Source: Prevotella sp.
Lineage (GTDB): Bacteria > Bacteroidota > Bacteroidia > Bacteroidales > Bacteroidaceae
NCBI GenBank assembly: GCA_017417465.1
Contig: JAFPZD010000018.1
Span: 1-43,867, forward strand
DNA: 43,867 bases
Reading direction: 5' to 3'
The position numbers were made by a program, and so were the translations under genes. Below are positions 16,548-25,637 of the stretch, piece by piece. A model generated the notes under the pieces. It ran no database searches, was not told where the DNA came from, and worked only from the letters and a program-made list of their open reading frames with translations. Within the stretch, counting starts at the first letter, position 1; every line of letters begins with the position of its first letter.

Positions 16548-16596
16548 AAAGGGTGTACCCAGCATGTCGTTATAGTATGCTCGGGTACACTCCTTT
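16548..16596 (-). promoter_or_regulatory. hairpin in the rng leader
   Basis: Arms AAAGG-GTGTACCC-AGCAT (16548-16565) and ATGCT-c-GGGTACAC-t-CCTTT (16577-16596) pair over 18 bp with two single-nt bulges and an 11-nt loop. It lies between the stop of the 29-residue gene and the rng start. No T-run follows on the minus strand, so a processing or regulatory structure is as likely as an attenuator. Confidence 0.55.
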
Positions 16597-16615
16597 CATT
16601 TCGTCCTACAGACAT

Positions 16616-16705
16616 TTACTTGCTCTTATGTCTGTTCTTGCGCAGTCTCTTCTTGCGCTTGTGGGTAGCCATCTTGTGGCCCTTCTTCTTTTTTCCGTTT
16701 GGCAT
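16616..16705 (-). CDS. 29-residue highly basic protein, possible small ribosomal protein
   Basis: An uninterrupted ATG-to-TAA reading frame of 29 codons. It begins MPNGKKKKGHKMATHKRKKR and ends in RHKSK; 17 of the 29 residues are Lys, Arg or His. It sits between the HU and RNase G genes, in the same direction and probably the same transcript. The composition (Lys/Arg/His with Gly, no acidic residue) is that of very small ribosomal proteins. The sequence is not the bTHX type, which starts MGKGD. I recall very similar tiny proteins next to rng in other Bacteroidetes; identity with the Bacteroidetes ribosomal protein bL38 is possible but unverified. Confidence 0.75.
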   Translation of the reverse strand: MPNGKKKKGHKMATHKRKKRLRKNRHKSK

Positions 16706-16758
16706 AGTTGTGAATGATTTTTTGATGATTTGAATAACGATATGGGTCTTCGTATGGC

Positions 16759-17040
16759 CTACTCCTGCGGGGTGAGCCTGTCGATGAAGCTCTTGGCGGG
16801 CTTGAAGGCGGGCAGGTCGTGGGCTTCGATAACGAGCGTTGTGTTCTTCGAGATGTTGCGAGCGGTCTTTTGTGCGCGGTGCTTGACGATGAAGCTGCCG
16901 AAGCCACGGAGGTAGACGTTTTCGCGATTGGTGAGGCTGCCGCGGATTTGCTCCATGAATGCCTCTATAGTGGTACTAACTTCTCTTTTTCCGATGCCCG
17001 TCTGCTGGGCAATGATGTTGACGATTTCTGCCTTTGTCAT
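16759..17040 (-). CDS. HU-family DNA-binding protein
   Basis: 93 residues, nucleoid-associated, bends and compacts DNA as a dimer. The fold is recognisable: N-terminal helices (MTKAEIVNIIAQQTGIGKRE), the F-x-x-x-I-R-x-S-L linker, G-F-G-S-F at the turn, and the beta-arm with R-A-x-K-T-A-R-N. It lacks a clear N-P sequence at the arm tip (has N-I-S-K-N), so it is an HU/IHF-like variant. Length is normal. A TAnnTTTG box lies 47 bp upstream. It is the probable first gene of an HU / 29-residue protein / rng / OM barrel unit. Confidence 0.93.
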   Translation of the reverse strand: MTKAEIVNIIAQQTGIGKREVSTTIEAFMEQIRGSLTNRENVYLRGFGSFIVKHRAQKTARNISKNTTLVIEAHDLPAFKPAKSFIDRLTPQE

Positions 17041-17087
17041 TTTGCTTTCTCTTTAATGGTTTTGGTTATGTTTCTTGTTTCGGGCTG

Positions 17088-17095
17088 CAAAGATA
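17088..17095 (-). promoter_or_regulatory. -7 box for the HU gene
   Basis: Minus strand TATCTTTG, 47 bp upstream of the HU start. No clear -33 TTG is visible. Confidence 0.55.
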
Positions 17096-17157
17096 CTCAT
17101 TTTCAGTGAGATAAGAAAATTTTTTTGCTTCTTTTTTCCAAAAAACTGCATTTTTCC

Positions 17158-17862
17158 TTAAACTTGGGCATCAAAATAGGCGGTTAGCTGCTCTTGAGCC
17201 TCCAAATTGTGGTTATCGAGGTCGCGAATGATGACACCTTTCTCAAGCAGTGCGATGCGGCTGGAGATGTCGACAGTGTGCTGCAAGTTGTGGCTGCTGA
17301 TCAGCAGTGTGGCACCAGTCTGCCGTGCATAGTCGGTGAGGGTGTGCTTGAGAATGTTCTGGCTGGAGGGGTCGAGGAAGTTGAAAGGCTCGTCGAGAAT
17401 CACCAGCTGCGGACTGCTGAGCAGGGCAGCTATGATGCCTACCTTCTGCTTGTTGCCGGCAGAGAGGTTGCGGATGAGCTTCTTCTGGCCGAACACCTCG
17501 CCGCCAGCGAGACGCTCGAAGTGGCTGATACGCTCGTCGACGTCGGCCTGACGCATGCCGCTGACCTTGCCGAGGAAAGCGAAGTACTCCTCAGGCGTGA
17601 GGTAGTCGATGAGGAAGCCTTCGTCGATGTAGGCACCGGTGTGCTGTTTCCATGCCTCGGACGTGGCGGGGTCGATGCCATTGATGGTGACATGCCCTTC
17701 GTCGGGCTTCAGCAGGTCGAGGAGCATGCGGAAGAGTGTGGTCTTGCCTGCTCCGTTGTTACCCACGAGGCCCAGCACGTCGCCATCCTTGATGGTGAAC
17801 GACGGGATGTCGCAGGCCACGGTCTCGCCAAACTGCTTTTTGAGGTTTTCGATTGTAATCAT
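17158..17862 (-). CDS. ABC transporter ATP-binding protein
   Basis: 234 residues, cytoplasmic nucleotide-binding subunit. Walker A GNNGAGKT (34-41), signature LSAGNKQKV, Walker B LVILDEPF followed by the D-loop NFLDPSS, and H-loop I-S-S-H-N. No permease gene adjoins it, so the membrane partner must be encoded elsewhere. It is of the CcmA-like export class, and the substrate is unknown. It lies 92 bp downstream of secA; the spacer is filled by the ACTAGT array. Confidence 0.9.
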   Translation of the reverse strand: MITIENLKKQFGETVACDIPSFTIKDGDVLGLVGNNGAGKTTLFRMLLDLLKPDEGHVTINGIDPATSEAWKQHTGAYIDEGFLIDYLTPEEYFAFLGKVSGMRQADVDERISHFERLAGGEVFGQKKLIRNLSAGNKQKVGIIAALLSSPQLVILDEPFNFLDPSSQNILKHTLTDYARQTGATLLISSHNLQHTVDISSRIALLEKGVIIRDLDNHNLEAQEQLTAYFDAQV

Positions 17863-17876
17863 AACTGTGATTCTTT

Positions 17877-17955
17877 CTAGTTTTAACTAGTGTGACTAGT
17901 AGAACTAGTTTTAACTAGTGTGACTAGTAGAACTAGTTCTACTAATACCACTAAT
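17877..17955. repeat. ACTAGT palindrome array with 9-bp period
   Basis: Six perfect ACTAGT hexamers (starts 17886, 17895, 17904, 17914, 17923, 17932) and two ACTAAT variants (17941, 17950) spaced 9 bp apart, with one 10-bp step. The core is a perfect 28-bp direct repeat (17877-17904 and 17905-17932). The last unit overlaps the secA stop codon. It occupies nearly the whole spacer between secA and the ABC gene. Confidence 0.9.
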
Positions 17956-20900
17956 TACACCAGTCCGCGTCCGTGGCAGTTCTTGAACTTCTTGCCGCTG
18001 CCGCAGGGGCAGGGATCGTTGCGGCCAGGCAGCTTGTCCTTGATGACGGGCGTGCGGGCCTGTTGTGCACGGGTGTCGTGCTGAGCGGCGGCCGCCTGGT
18101 TGCGGTCGACGAGTTGCTCTTCCTGCACGTCCTGACGACGGTTCTCGGTGTACTGCTGGCGGTTGGTGTGCTCCTCGGGAGCAGCCTCGCGCACCTCTTG
18201 CTGCATCTCGGGAATGGCGGCACGTGTAAGGATGGAGACCACACGGTTGTACATCTCATTGATCATCGTGTCCCAGATCTTGGCACTCTCGAGCTTAAAG
18301 ATGAGCAGCGGGTCCTTCTGCTCGTAGCTGGCGTTCTGCACTGAATGGCGCAGGTCGTCGAGCTCGCGCAGGTTCTCCTTCCATGCATCGTCGATGATGT
18401 GGAGCAGGATTTGCTTCTCAAACTCCTTGACGACCGACTTGCACTCCGTGTCGTAGGCCTCCTTGAGGTTACAGCCGATGTTATACATGCGACGCCCGTC
18501 GGTGATGGGCACCATGATACGCTCGTACATCATGCCCTGATTCTCGTAGACCTGCTTGATGACGGGCCATGCCACTTCGCAGATACGCTCCGTGCGGCGG
18601 TTGAAGGCAGCCAGCGTCAGCTGGAAGGCCTGCTCGGCCAGCTGGTCGTGCTTGCCAGCGAGGAACTGCTCCTCAGTGAAGGGCACCTCCATGGAGAACA
18701 GACGAATGAACTCCTCCTTGCAACCCTCGTAATCGTTGCGTTCGATGACGGTTGAGACACGGTCCCAGATGGTGTTGGCGATGTCCATGCCGATGCGCTC
18801 ACCGATGAGTGCATGGCGGCGCTTCTCGTAAATGACGGTGCGCTGCTTGTTCATCACGTCGTCGTATTCGAGCAGGCGCTTACGAATGCCGAAGTTGTTC
18901 TCCTCGACCTTGCGCTGGGCGCGCTCAATCTGCTTCGTGATCATCGGGCTCTCGATGAGGTCGCCTTCCTTGAAGCCCAGGCGGTCCATCATTCCAGCGA
19001 TGCGCTCAGAGCCGAAGAGGCGCATGAGCTTGTCTTCGAGCGAGACGAAGAACACTGACGAGCCTGGGTCACCCTGACGACCAGAACGTCCACGCAGCTG
19101 GCGGTCCACACGACGGCTCTCATGGCGCTCAGTACCAATGATGGCAAGACCACCTGCGGCCTTCACCTCTGGCGACAGCTTAATATCGGTACCACGACCA
19201 GCCATGTTGGTGGCGATGGTAACGGCACCAAGTCCGTTCTGCGACTGTCCGGCCAGTGCCACGATGTCAGCCTCACGCTGGTGGAGCTTGGCGTTGAGCA
19301 CCTGGTGAGGAATGCCTTCACGACGTCCTGTTTCAGGGTCGACATACATGTCGAGCATGCGTGATAGCAACTCGGAAATCTCGACGCTGGTGGTACCAAT
19401 AAGGGTGGGGCGCCCAGACTTGCGCATCTTCACCACTTCCTCGATGACGGCACGATACTTCTCGCGCTGCGTCTTGTAGACGCGGTCGTTCATGTCGTTA
19501 CGGGCAACAGGGCGGTTTGTGGGAATCTCGACGACATCCAGCTTGTAGATGTCCCAGAACTCACCAGCCTCAGTGATAGCCGTACCCGTCATACCGGCCA
19601 GCTTATGGTACATGCGGAAGTAGTTCTGTAGCGTGATGGTGGCGAAGGTCTGCGTGGCAGCTTCCACCTTTACATGCTCTTTGGCCTCGACGGCCTGGTG
19701 CAGACCGTCACTCCAGCGACGGCCCTCCATGATACGGCCTGTCTGCTCGTCGACGATCTTCACTTCACCGTCGATCACCACGTACTCGTCGTCCTTGTTG
19801 AACATGCAGTAAGCCTTCAGCAGCTGCTGAAGTGTGTGAACACGCTCGCTCTGCACGGCATAGTGGGCCATCATCTCGTCTTTCTTCGTGACACGCTCCT
19901 CGTCGGTCAGTCCTTCCTCGGCTTCGAGGGCCGACAGCTGAGCGGCGATGTCGGGCAGCACGAAGAGGTCCTTGTCGTTCACCTGATTGGCGAGCCATGC
20001 TGTACCCTTATCAGTAAGGTCGCATGAGTTCAGCTTCTCGTCGACGACGAAGTAGAGGGGCTCCACAGCCTCCGGCATGCGTCGGTTGTTGTTCTCCATG
20101 TAGCTCTCCTCAGTCTTGAGCATGCCAGCCTTGATGCCTTCTTCAGAGAGGTACTTGATGAGAGGCTTGTTCTTAGGCAGTGACTTGTGGGAACGATAGA
20201 GTGACAGGAAGCCCTGGTCGAGCAGTTCCTGACCCTCCTTCTTCTTACCTTCCTCGATGAGGCGCTGACCATCGCCGATTTTCTGCTTGGCATCGGCCAG
20301 ATACTGGGTGGCCAGCTGGCGCTGCACGCCGACGAGCTTCTCGACCAGCGGTTGGTATTCTTCAAACATCTGGTCCTCACCTTTGGGCACAGGACCACTG
20401 ATGATGAGTGGCGTACGAGCATCGTCGATGAGCACAGAGTCGACCTCGTCGACGATGGCATAGTTGTGAGCGCGCTGCACGAGGTCGGCAGGCGAGATGG
20501 CCATGTTGTCGCGCAGGTAGTCGAAGCCAAACTCATTGTTCGTACCAAAGGTGATGTCGGCCTGATAAGCTTTGCGGCGGGCAGGTGAGTTGGGCTGGTG
20601 CTTGTCGATGCAGTCGACCGAGAGGCCATGGAACATGTAGAGCGGCCCCATCCACTCGGAGTCACGCTTAGCAAGGTAGTCGTTCACTGTGACCACGTGG
20701 ACGCCGTTGCCCGTCAGGGCGTTGAGGAACACGGGCAGTGTGGCGACGAGCGTCTTACCTTCACCCGTGGCCATCTCGGCAATCTTTCCCTGATGGAGCA
20801 CGACGCCGCCAAAGAGCTGCACGTCGTAGTGAATCATTTCCCACTTCAGGTCGTTGCCTCCAGCCGTCCAGTGGTTGTGATAGTAGGCCTTGTCGCCGTC

Positions 20901-21347
20901 GATGGTGATGAAGTCCTTACGCGGATCGCCAGCCAGCTCACGGTCGAAATCGGTGGCGGTGACGACGGTGTCCTCGTTCTCGGCAAAGCGGCGTGCCGTC
21001 TCCTTGACGATGGCGAACACCTCAGGCATCACTTCGTCGAGCACTTTCTCATATTCTTCGAGTACTTCCTTTTCCAGTTTGTCTATCTGGGCAAAAATGT
21101 CAGCACGCTCGTCGAGAGGCGTTGCCTCGATGGTGCCTTTCAGACGTTCTATTTCTGCTTTCAGCTCAGGGGCTGCCGACTGTACCTGTCGGCGGATTTC
21201 CTGCGTACGAGCACGCAGGGCGTCGTTGTCGAGCACCTCTACTTGGGGTGATACAGACTTTACCTTCTCAACGAAGGGCTGGATAAGCTTCATGTCGCGC
21301 GAGGCCTTGTCGCCGAACAACGAACGTAGAATCTTGTTAAAGTTCAT
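17955..21347 (-). CDS. secA: preprotein translocase ATPase SecA
   Basis: 1130 residues, the motor that pushes unfolded preproteins through SecYEG. Walker A A-T-G-E-G-K-T (GEGKT at 195-199), DEAD-like [25 protein letters not shown] in motif [11 protein letters not shown], and [16 protein letters not shown] in motif VI. The C-terminus carries the zinc/SecB-binding tail [15 protein letters not shown]. It is longer than E. coli SecA (901), as in other Bacteroidetes, through insertions in the N-terminal half and a Gln/Arg-rich linker before the zinc tail. A TAnnTTTG box lies 75 bp upstream. Confidence 0.98.
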   Translation of the reverse strand: MNFNKILRSLFGDKASRDMKLIQPFVEKVKSVSPQVEVLDNDALRARTQEIRRQVQSAAPELKAEIERLKGTIEATPLDERADIFAQIDKLEKEVLEEYEKVLDEVMPEVFAIVKETARRFAENEDTVVTATDFDRELAGDPRKDFITIDGDKAYYHNHWTAGGNDLKWEMIHYDVQLFGGVVLHQGKIAEMATGEGKTLVATLPVFLNALTGNGVHVVTVNDYLAKRDSEWMGPLYMFHGLSVDCIDKHQPNSPARRKAYQADITFGTNNEFGFDYLRDNMAISPADLVQRAHNYAIVDEVDSVLIDDARTPLIISGPVPKGEDQMFEEYQPLVEKLVGVQRQLATQYLADAKQKIGDGQRLIEEGKKKEGQELLDQGFLSLYRSHKSLPKNKPLIKYLSEEGIKAGMLKTEESYMENNNRRMPEAVEPLYFVVDEKLNSCDLTDKGTAWLANQVNDKDLFVLPDIAAQLSALEAEEGLTDEERVTKKDEMMAHYAVQSERVHTLQQLLKAYCMFNKDDEYVVIDGEVKIVDEQTGRIMEGRRWSDGLHQAVEAKEHVKVEAATQTFATITLQNYFRMYHKLAGMTGTAITEAGEFWDIYKLDVVEIPTNRPVARNDMNDRVYKTQREKYRAVIEEVVKMRKSGRPTLIGTTSVEISELLSRMLDMYVDPETGRREGIPHQVLNAKLHQREADIVALAGQSQNGLGAVTIATNMAGRGTDIKLSPEVKAAGGLAIIGTERHESRRVDRQLRGRSGRQGDPGSSVFFVSLEDKLMRLFGSERIAGMMDRLGFKEGDLIESPMITKQIERAQRKVEENNFGIRKRLLEYDDVMNKQRTVIYEKRRHALIGERIGMDIANTIWDRVSTVIERNDYEGCKEEFIRLFSMEVPFTEEQFLAGKHDQLAEQAFQLTLAAFNRRTERICEVAWPVIKQVYENQGMMYERIMVPITDGRRMYNIGCNLKEAYDTECKSVVKEFEKQILLHIIDDAWKENLRELDDLRHSVQNASYEQKDPLLIFKLESAKIWDTMINEMYNRVVSILTRAAIPEMQQEVREAAPEEHTNRQQYTENRRQDVQEEQLVDRNQAAAAQHDTRAQQARTPVIKDKLPGRNDPCPCGSGKKFKNCHGRGLV

Positions 21348-21350
21348 GTT

Positions 21351-21412
21351 TGGTATTTACTATTTGACGATTTACTATTTACTATTTGACGATTTACTTT
21401 TTACGATTTGCA
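21351..21412 (-). repeat. A/T-rich 7-8-bp-period repeat in the secA leader
   Basis: Minus-strand units alternate AAATCGT and CAAATAGT/AAATAGT. The segment lies between the -7 box and the secA start codon, so it would form most of the mRNA leader. Confidence 0.7.
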
Positions 21413-21422
21413 ATTTGGGGTG

Positions 21423-21430
21423 CAAAGGTA
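21423..21430 (-). promoter_or_regulatory. -7 box for secA
   Basis: Minus strand TACCTTTG matches TAnnTTTG, 75 bp before the secA ATG. No convincing -33 TTG. Confidence 0.55.
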
Positions 21431-21494
21431 GTGATTTTTTGGCAGAAACGTGCATAATTTGCCCATTATTTGCCAATTACCCCTAAATAAGAAG

Positions 21495-23078
21495 TCAAAA
21501 GAGGGGTTCGGAGACGCATGCGTTAGGGGCACGTATTCGAATGGAACGCGCAATAGTGGGCGCGATGCGGTCGGTGGTGACAGGTGTAGTGATACGTTCA
21601 GCACGCGTGCCGGCACCATAAATAATGATTGGGAAAGGCGTGAACGAGGCTCGCGAGAACTCATGCTCCTGGGTGTCCTCGTTGAGGACACGCCAGCCAG
21701 GGGCCACCTCGAGCACCAGGTCGCCACAATGCTCAGGATTGAAACCGTTGCAGATGCGTTGTATCTGTTCGTTCTGGTTGGTGAGCAGCTGCAGCGATGT
21801 GTAGACGTTGCGTACACCCGACATCAGCGCCACAAACTCCTGGGCACGGCTGGTCGCCTCTGAGATGCTGATCTTACGTGTCTCGAGGAGTTGGTGATTC
21901 AAGAACACTTGATTACGGAAGACACCATCGACATACTTACCTTGTCCCCAGATGGCTCCGAAGTACATGTTCAGCAGGTTAGCCATGCGGTTCATGTAGA
22001 ACGTGCCTGTGGGTATACGGTAAGCGTCGGGCGACTCCGTTTCACTGTTGCTGTAACCAGTGCTGGTGATGACGAAGAGCACATTATCGCGCCCTAGGCG
22101 CTGCTCAACGTAGGCCATCAGCCGCCCCAGCTCATAGTCGAGACGAACATACGTGTCCTGCAACTCCATCTGACAGTCTGTCACTGACAGTTGGTCATAC
22201 GTGCCAGCATAGTAGGTCAGGCTGAGCAGGTCCGTGACGGCATCGTAGCCCATGCCAGTGCTTTCGATACAGCGACGTGCCATGTCAGTAACCTCTGCAT
22301 TGACCATGCCGCTAAATTTGAGCTGGCGGAAGCGCTGGTCACCGTTGAACTTATGTTTGAAGGGCTTCTGCTGCTGGCTGCCCTGCATGAAATAGCTGTA
22401 AGAGCCGACAATATCGTTGAAGGGCTCCCACGTGATGCTGCCAATTTTCTGATTGGGGGCAAAGCGCCCGTTGTAGGTGGTCACCCAGGGCGGCAGCGTT
22501 TTGAAATAGTAGGTCGACGAGCACCAGTTGCCGCTGACGTCGTCAATCCAGAGGGCGCCATTAGCAGCGTGACCAGCACTGAGAACGGCAGCATCGCGGA
22601 ATGGAGCTATGGCAAAGACGAGGGCTTTGCCCTGTGAGGCCATTGCCAGCTCGTCACCCAGTGTCGACGTAGCTAGTTGCTCTGGCGAAGCCGTCTCTGA
22701 CGTAATCAGTCCTGCGAAGCGTGTATCGTCGATGCACCAGACTGGGCGGAGTGTCTCGCGGTTGAGCCACCGGTAGCCCACAATGCCGTTGTAGTAGGGT
22801 GTCGTGCCTGTGACAATGGCAGCCACAGCCGATGCGCGATCAACGGGAATAAACGGGAACGAGGCATTGGCATAGACCAATCCCTCAGCCATCAGCTGTC
22901 GAAAGCCGTAGTTAGTGTAGAGTGGTGCAAAAGCGTCCAGATAGTCGCTTCGCAACTGGTCGATAGTAATGCTCACCACCAAGCGTGGTGCGCTCCTGAC
23001 AGTTTGTTGGGCCACGCCTTCGATGCTCATGCCAAGCAGCGACAGCAGCGTGATGTAGAGGTACTTCTTATTTGTCAT
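21495..23078 (-). CDS. alkaline-phosphatase-superfamily protein (PafA-like), probably catalytically degenerate
   Basis: 527 residues with a signal peptide (cleaved near V-A-Q-Q, residue 25). The fold is that of PafA-like phosphatases: V-S-I-T-I-D-Q-L-R-S-D-Y-L with the first metal Asp (D40), then I-V-T-G-T-T-P-Y-Y-N-G-I at 88-99, then a late P-I-I-I-Y-G-A-G segment. By-eye alignment to PafA shows loss at other sites: the nucleophile Thr position falls in D-R-A-S (80-83), the D-Y-V-G-H motif is T-Y-D-Q-L (293-297), and the D-H-G motif is S-T-G-Y (339-342). One His in E-H-E-F near the C-terminus may remain. It is therefore likely a pseudoenzyme or a binding protein. Its start overlaps the lnb gene by 11 bp, so translation is probably coupled. 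Confidence 0.8.
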   Translation of the reverse strand: MTNKKYLYITLLSLLGMSIEGVAQQTVRSAPRLVVSITIDQLRSDYLDAFAPLYTNYGFRQLMAEGLVYANASFPFIPVDRASAVAAIVTGTTPYYNGIVGYRWLNRETLRPVWCIDDTRFAGLITSETASPEQLATSTLGDELAMASQGKALVFAIAPFRDAAVLSAGHAANGALWIDDVSGNWCSSTYYFKTLPPWVTTYNGRFAPNQKIGSITWEPFNDIVGSYSYFMQGSQQQKPFKHKFNGDQRFRQLKFSGMVNAEVTDMARRCIESTGMGYDAVTDLLSLTYYAGTYDQLSVTDCQMELQDTYVRLDYELGRLMAYVEQRLGRDNVLFVITSTGYSNSETESPDAYRIPTGTFYMNRMANLLNMYFGAIWGQGKYVDGVFRNQVFLNHQLLETRKISISEATSRAQEFVALMSGVRNVYTSLQLLTNQNEQIQRICNGFNPEHCGDLVLEVAPGWRVLNEDTQEHEFSRASFTPFPIIIYGAGTRAERITTPVTTDRIAPTIARSIRIRAPNACVSEPLF

Positions 23079-24246
23079 GTCGTAGGTGACTCCAATATCT
23101 TATTAGCAAACATAATGCCACAATTTCCATGCCCTCAGCATAATCCTGCCACAAGCCACCAATGAAGAACAGCACGATGAGCGCCATCAGCAGGTTCCAA
23201 TAGCAGGTGCGGCGGCGTTTGAGAATGGCAGGGATGAATACCAATGGCAGTGGGTTGAGCAACAGCAGGAGCAGGTTGGTGCTGGTGGTGGGGTGCTGCG
23301 AGAAGAACATCAGCAGGATGAGACACCCTGCCAGACCGCAGACCAGCATCAGTGCCACGTCCCAGTACTTGAAGGTGCGCTTGCGATGCCACTCAAGAGC
23401 GAAGACGATGAGCGACAGCACCAGCAGCACGATGGCACACTGGGTGGGCGTCAGCGGAAATTCCTTTTTCACCAACTGAATGCCTGGCGCAACAATCTGG
23501 TTGGTCTGAACCACCAATGGCACGACGCTGTCATTGCGATGGATGACGGCATGGTCGAAATCAAAGGCTAAGTGGTCGGGCATAAAGTGCTGCTGCTCCT
23601 GAGTGGTCTTGAGGTCAGCCTTCACCCCAAGCAGCATGTCGACGCCAAAGGTGGCCCAAGGGTGACCTGCCGTCTTCTCGTGAATCATCTCACGATAGGA
23701 TGGGGCATAGGCGTCGTGGGGCGTGTAGCTTACTCGTCCTTGTATATTACCTATTAAAATATAGCGCGCGCGCGTGGAACAATTATTATATATTACGTTA
23801 TAGCGGTAGATACGGTTCTCAGGACGTGCATTCTCAAACAATGCCTCTATGAGGTGGATTTTCTCCACAGGCGTGAAGTTGATGACCTGCTCGCTGACCC
23901 CGCTATTCCATCGGCGATAGTACGCACAGAAATTCTCGAAGGGCGCCACACCTAACTCGTAGTCGGTAAGTCCAAACATGAAGCGCGTAACGAAGAAGGG
24001 CTGCTTTTGGTTGAAGACACCGTAGTTGAAGGCCAAGTCCTGACCTCCCTCGCGACGGTCGTTCAGTCGGATGGCCGTATGCCCATAGAGGCTGTACACC
24101 TCCTCATGAGGCGTGCAGGTGACAAGGCTGATATCGATGCTGTCGAGGGCTGCCGTCAGCTGTGCCCGTAAGGGTAGGGGAGTGCTGGTTGTCAGCATTG
24201 CCAGCAGACAGCAAAATGTCCTAAAAATGTTTTCTAATTGTTTCAC
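23068..24246 (-). CDS. lnb: Lnb-type lipoprotein N-acyltransferase (DUF4105)
   Basis: 392 residues. DUF4105 proteins named Lnb in Bacteroides perform the last step of lipoprotein maturation, N-acylation of the lipidated cysteine, in place of Lnt. A signal/anchor segment leads (T-F-C-C-L-L-A-M-L). The periplasmic N-terminal domain shows an NlpC/P60-like site: Y-S-L-Y-G-H-T-A-I-R (His56) and Y-N-N-C-S-T-R (Cys156). From about residue 265 come five hydrophobic segments forming a membrane domain. The start is GTG at 24246; the next Met (M17) would cut the signal peptide. A -7 box lies only 4 nt before this GTG. Function is assigned by family resemblance. Confidence 0.78.
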   Translation of the reverse strand: MKQLENIFRTFCCLLAMLTTSTPLPLRAQLTAALDSIDISLVTCTPHEEVYSLYGHTAIRLNDRREGGQDLAFNYGVFNQKQPFFVTRFMFGLTDYELGVAPFENFCAYYRRWNSGVSEQVINFTPVEKIHLIEALFENARPENRIYRYNVIYNNCSTRARYILIGNIQGRVSYTPHDAYAPSYREMIHEKTAGHPWATFGVDMLLGVKADLKTTQEQQHFMPDHLAFDFDHAVIHRNDSVVPLVVQTNQIVAPGIQLVKKEFPLTPTQCAIVLLVLSLIVFALEWHRKRTFKYWDVALMLVCGLAGCLILLMFFSQHPTTSTNLLLLLLNPLPLVFIPAILKRRRTCYWNLLMALIVLFFIGGLWQDYAEGMEIVALCLLIRYWSHLRHDK

Positions 24247-24250
24247 GATG

Positions 24251-24258
24251 CAAAATTA
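24251..24258 (-). promoter_or_regulatory. -7 box immediately before the lnb GTG start
   Basis: Minus strand TAATTTTG fits TAnnTTTG and ends 4 nt before the GTG. With the usual 5-7 nt to the transcription start, the mRNA would be leaderless or nearly so. No -33 TTG is evident, so the case is weaker than at 40658. Confidence 0.5.
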
Positions 24259-24303
24259 CGCTATATTTTTGACTTACGGTGCGATTAGTTCGATTTTTTT
24301 TAA

Positions 24304-24311
24304 TAATTTTG
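24304..24311 (+). promoter_or_regulatory. -7 box for the OM protein / lptC / CNNM operon
   Basis: TAATTTTG, 21 bp before the ATG at 24333. The upstream TTG is too far for an ideal -33 element. Confidence 0.6.
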
Positions 24312-24332
24312 CACGCGAATTAAATATTAAGC

Positions 24333-25619
24333 ATGATTAAGAGACTTTTCTTCGGCTTTCTCGCCGTATCGATGGCAACCCCGCTACTGGCACAGAGTGG
24401 CACCAGTTCGCCTTACAGCCAGTATGGTCTGGGCGTGCTCACCGACCAGTCGCAGGGTTTCAGCCGTGGCATGAACGGCGTGGGCTTAGGACTGCGCAAA
24501 GGCAATATCGTCAACACGCTGAATCCTGCCTCCTACTCGGCTGTCGACTCGCTGAGCATGATTTTCGACATGGGACTGTCAGGGAAACTGACCAACTATA
24601 AGGAAGGCGCTGTCAGCCAGAACATCACCAAGGCCGACTTTGAGTATGTCGCTGCCTCTTTCCGGCTGATGCCTAATGTCGGTGTGAGCTTTGGAATGCT
24701 GCCTTTGACAAACATTGGCTATGAGTACTCAACAAGCACCTATCTGAAAGAGTCGAACACCGTTGTCCTCGAGAACTATAGTGGCGATGGCGGTTTCCAT
24801 CAGGCATACCTTGGTGCCGGCTGGAAGGTGATGAAGCCCCTGTCGATTGGTTTCAATGCCGCTTATCTATGGGGCAGCTACAAGCGCTCAGTGACCACTG
24901 CCAGCAGCGAGAGTGCCCTGCGCACACTGTCGAAGAGCTACGAGGCATCGGTCAGCAGCTTCAACCTGCAGGTGGGCCTGCAGTGGGAGCAGCAGCTGTC
25001 GAAGAGCGACATGTTGACACTTGGTTCCACCTGGGGAGTAGGCCACAAGCTGGGCGCTGACCCTACATGCAGCATTCTCACTTCAGATGCACAGACGGGC
25101 GTCAGCGACACTACGAAGCTGACGATTGCCAACGGACTGAAACTGCCAACAAGCATCGGTGTCGGACTGGCGTATCAGCACGCCGACAAGCTTACGGCTG
25201 CTGCCGACTTCACCATGCAGAAGTGGGGGGCTATCGACTTCCCGTCCTACAATGCTACCAAAGGTGACTACAGCCTACAGCCAGGACTGCTGAAGGACCG
25301 CTACGCCGTGAACGCTGGTGTCGACTATGTGCCAGGCGCCATGAGCCGCAATTTCCTCAAGCGGGTACACTACCGCTGTGGCGTCGGCTATGCTACACCT
25401 TATTATAAAATAGATGGCGTCGACGGTCCGAAGGAGATGAGTGTCAGCGCTGGCTTCGGCATTCCTTTGCAGAACTCGTACAACAACCGCTCCGTGCTGA
25501 ACATCAGCGCCCAATGGGCTCGCACGTCGGCCACCGATCTGATTACTGAGAATGTGTTCCGCATCAACATCGGCCTGACGTTCAACGAGCGCTGGTTCGC
25601 GAAGTGGAAAATCGATTAA
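24333..25619 (+). CDS. outer-membrane beta-barrel protein of the lptC cluster
   Basis: 428 residues with a signal peptide (ending P-L-L-A-Q, residue 21). The mature N-terminus S-P-Y-S-Q-Y-G-L-G and the N-P-A-S-Y-S-A-V-D-S-L motif are typical of a Bacteroidetes OM protein family with FadL/OmpP1-like features. The chain continues as amphipathic strands and ends in an aromatic-rich strand (F-R-I-N-I-G-L-T-F-N-E-R-W-F). It is first gene of a unit with lptC (18 bp gap) and the CNNM gene. A porin or lipid-uptake role is inference; no substrate can be read. Confidence 0.82.
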   Translation: MIKRLFFGFLAVSMATPLLAQSGTSSPYSQYGLGVLTDQSQGFSRGMNGVGLGLRKGNIVNTLNPASYSAVDSLSMIFDMGLSGKLTNYKEGAVSQNITKADFEYVAASFRLMPNVGVSFGMLPLTNIGYEYSTSTYLKESNTVVLENYSGDGGFHQAYLGAGWKVMKPLSIGFNAAYLWGSYKRSVTTASSESALRTLSKSYEASVSSFNLQVGLQWEQQLSKSDMLTLGSTWGVGHKLGADPTCSILTSDAQTGVSDTTKLTIANGLKLPTSIGVGLAYQHADKLTAAADFTMQKWGAIDFPSYNATKGDYSLQPGLLKDRYAVNAGVDYVPGAMSRNFLKRVHYRCGVGYATPYYKIDGVDGPKEMSVSAGFGIPLQNSYNNRSVLNISAQWARTSATDLITENVFRINIGLTFNERWFAKWKID

Positions 25620-25637
25620 GATTGAGAGATTGAGGAA

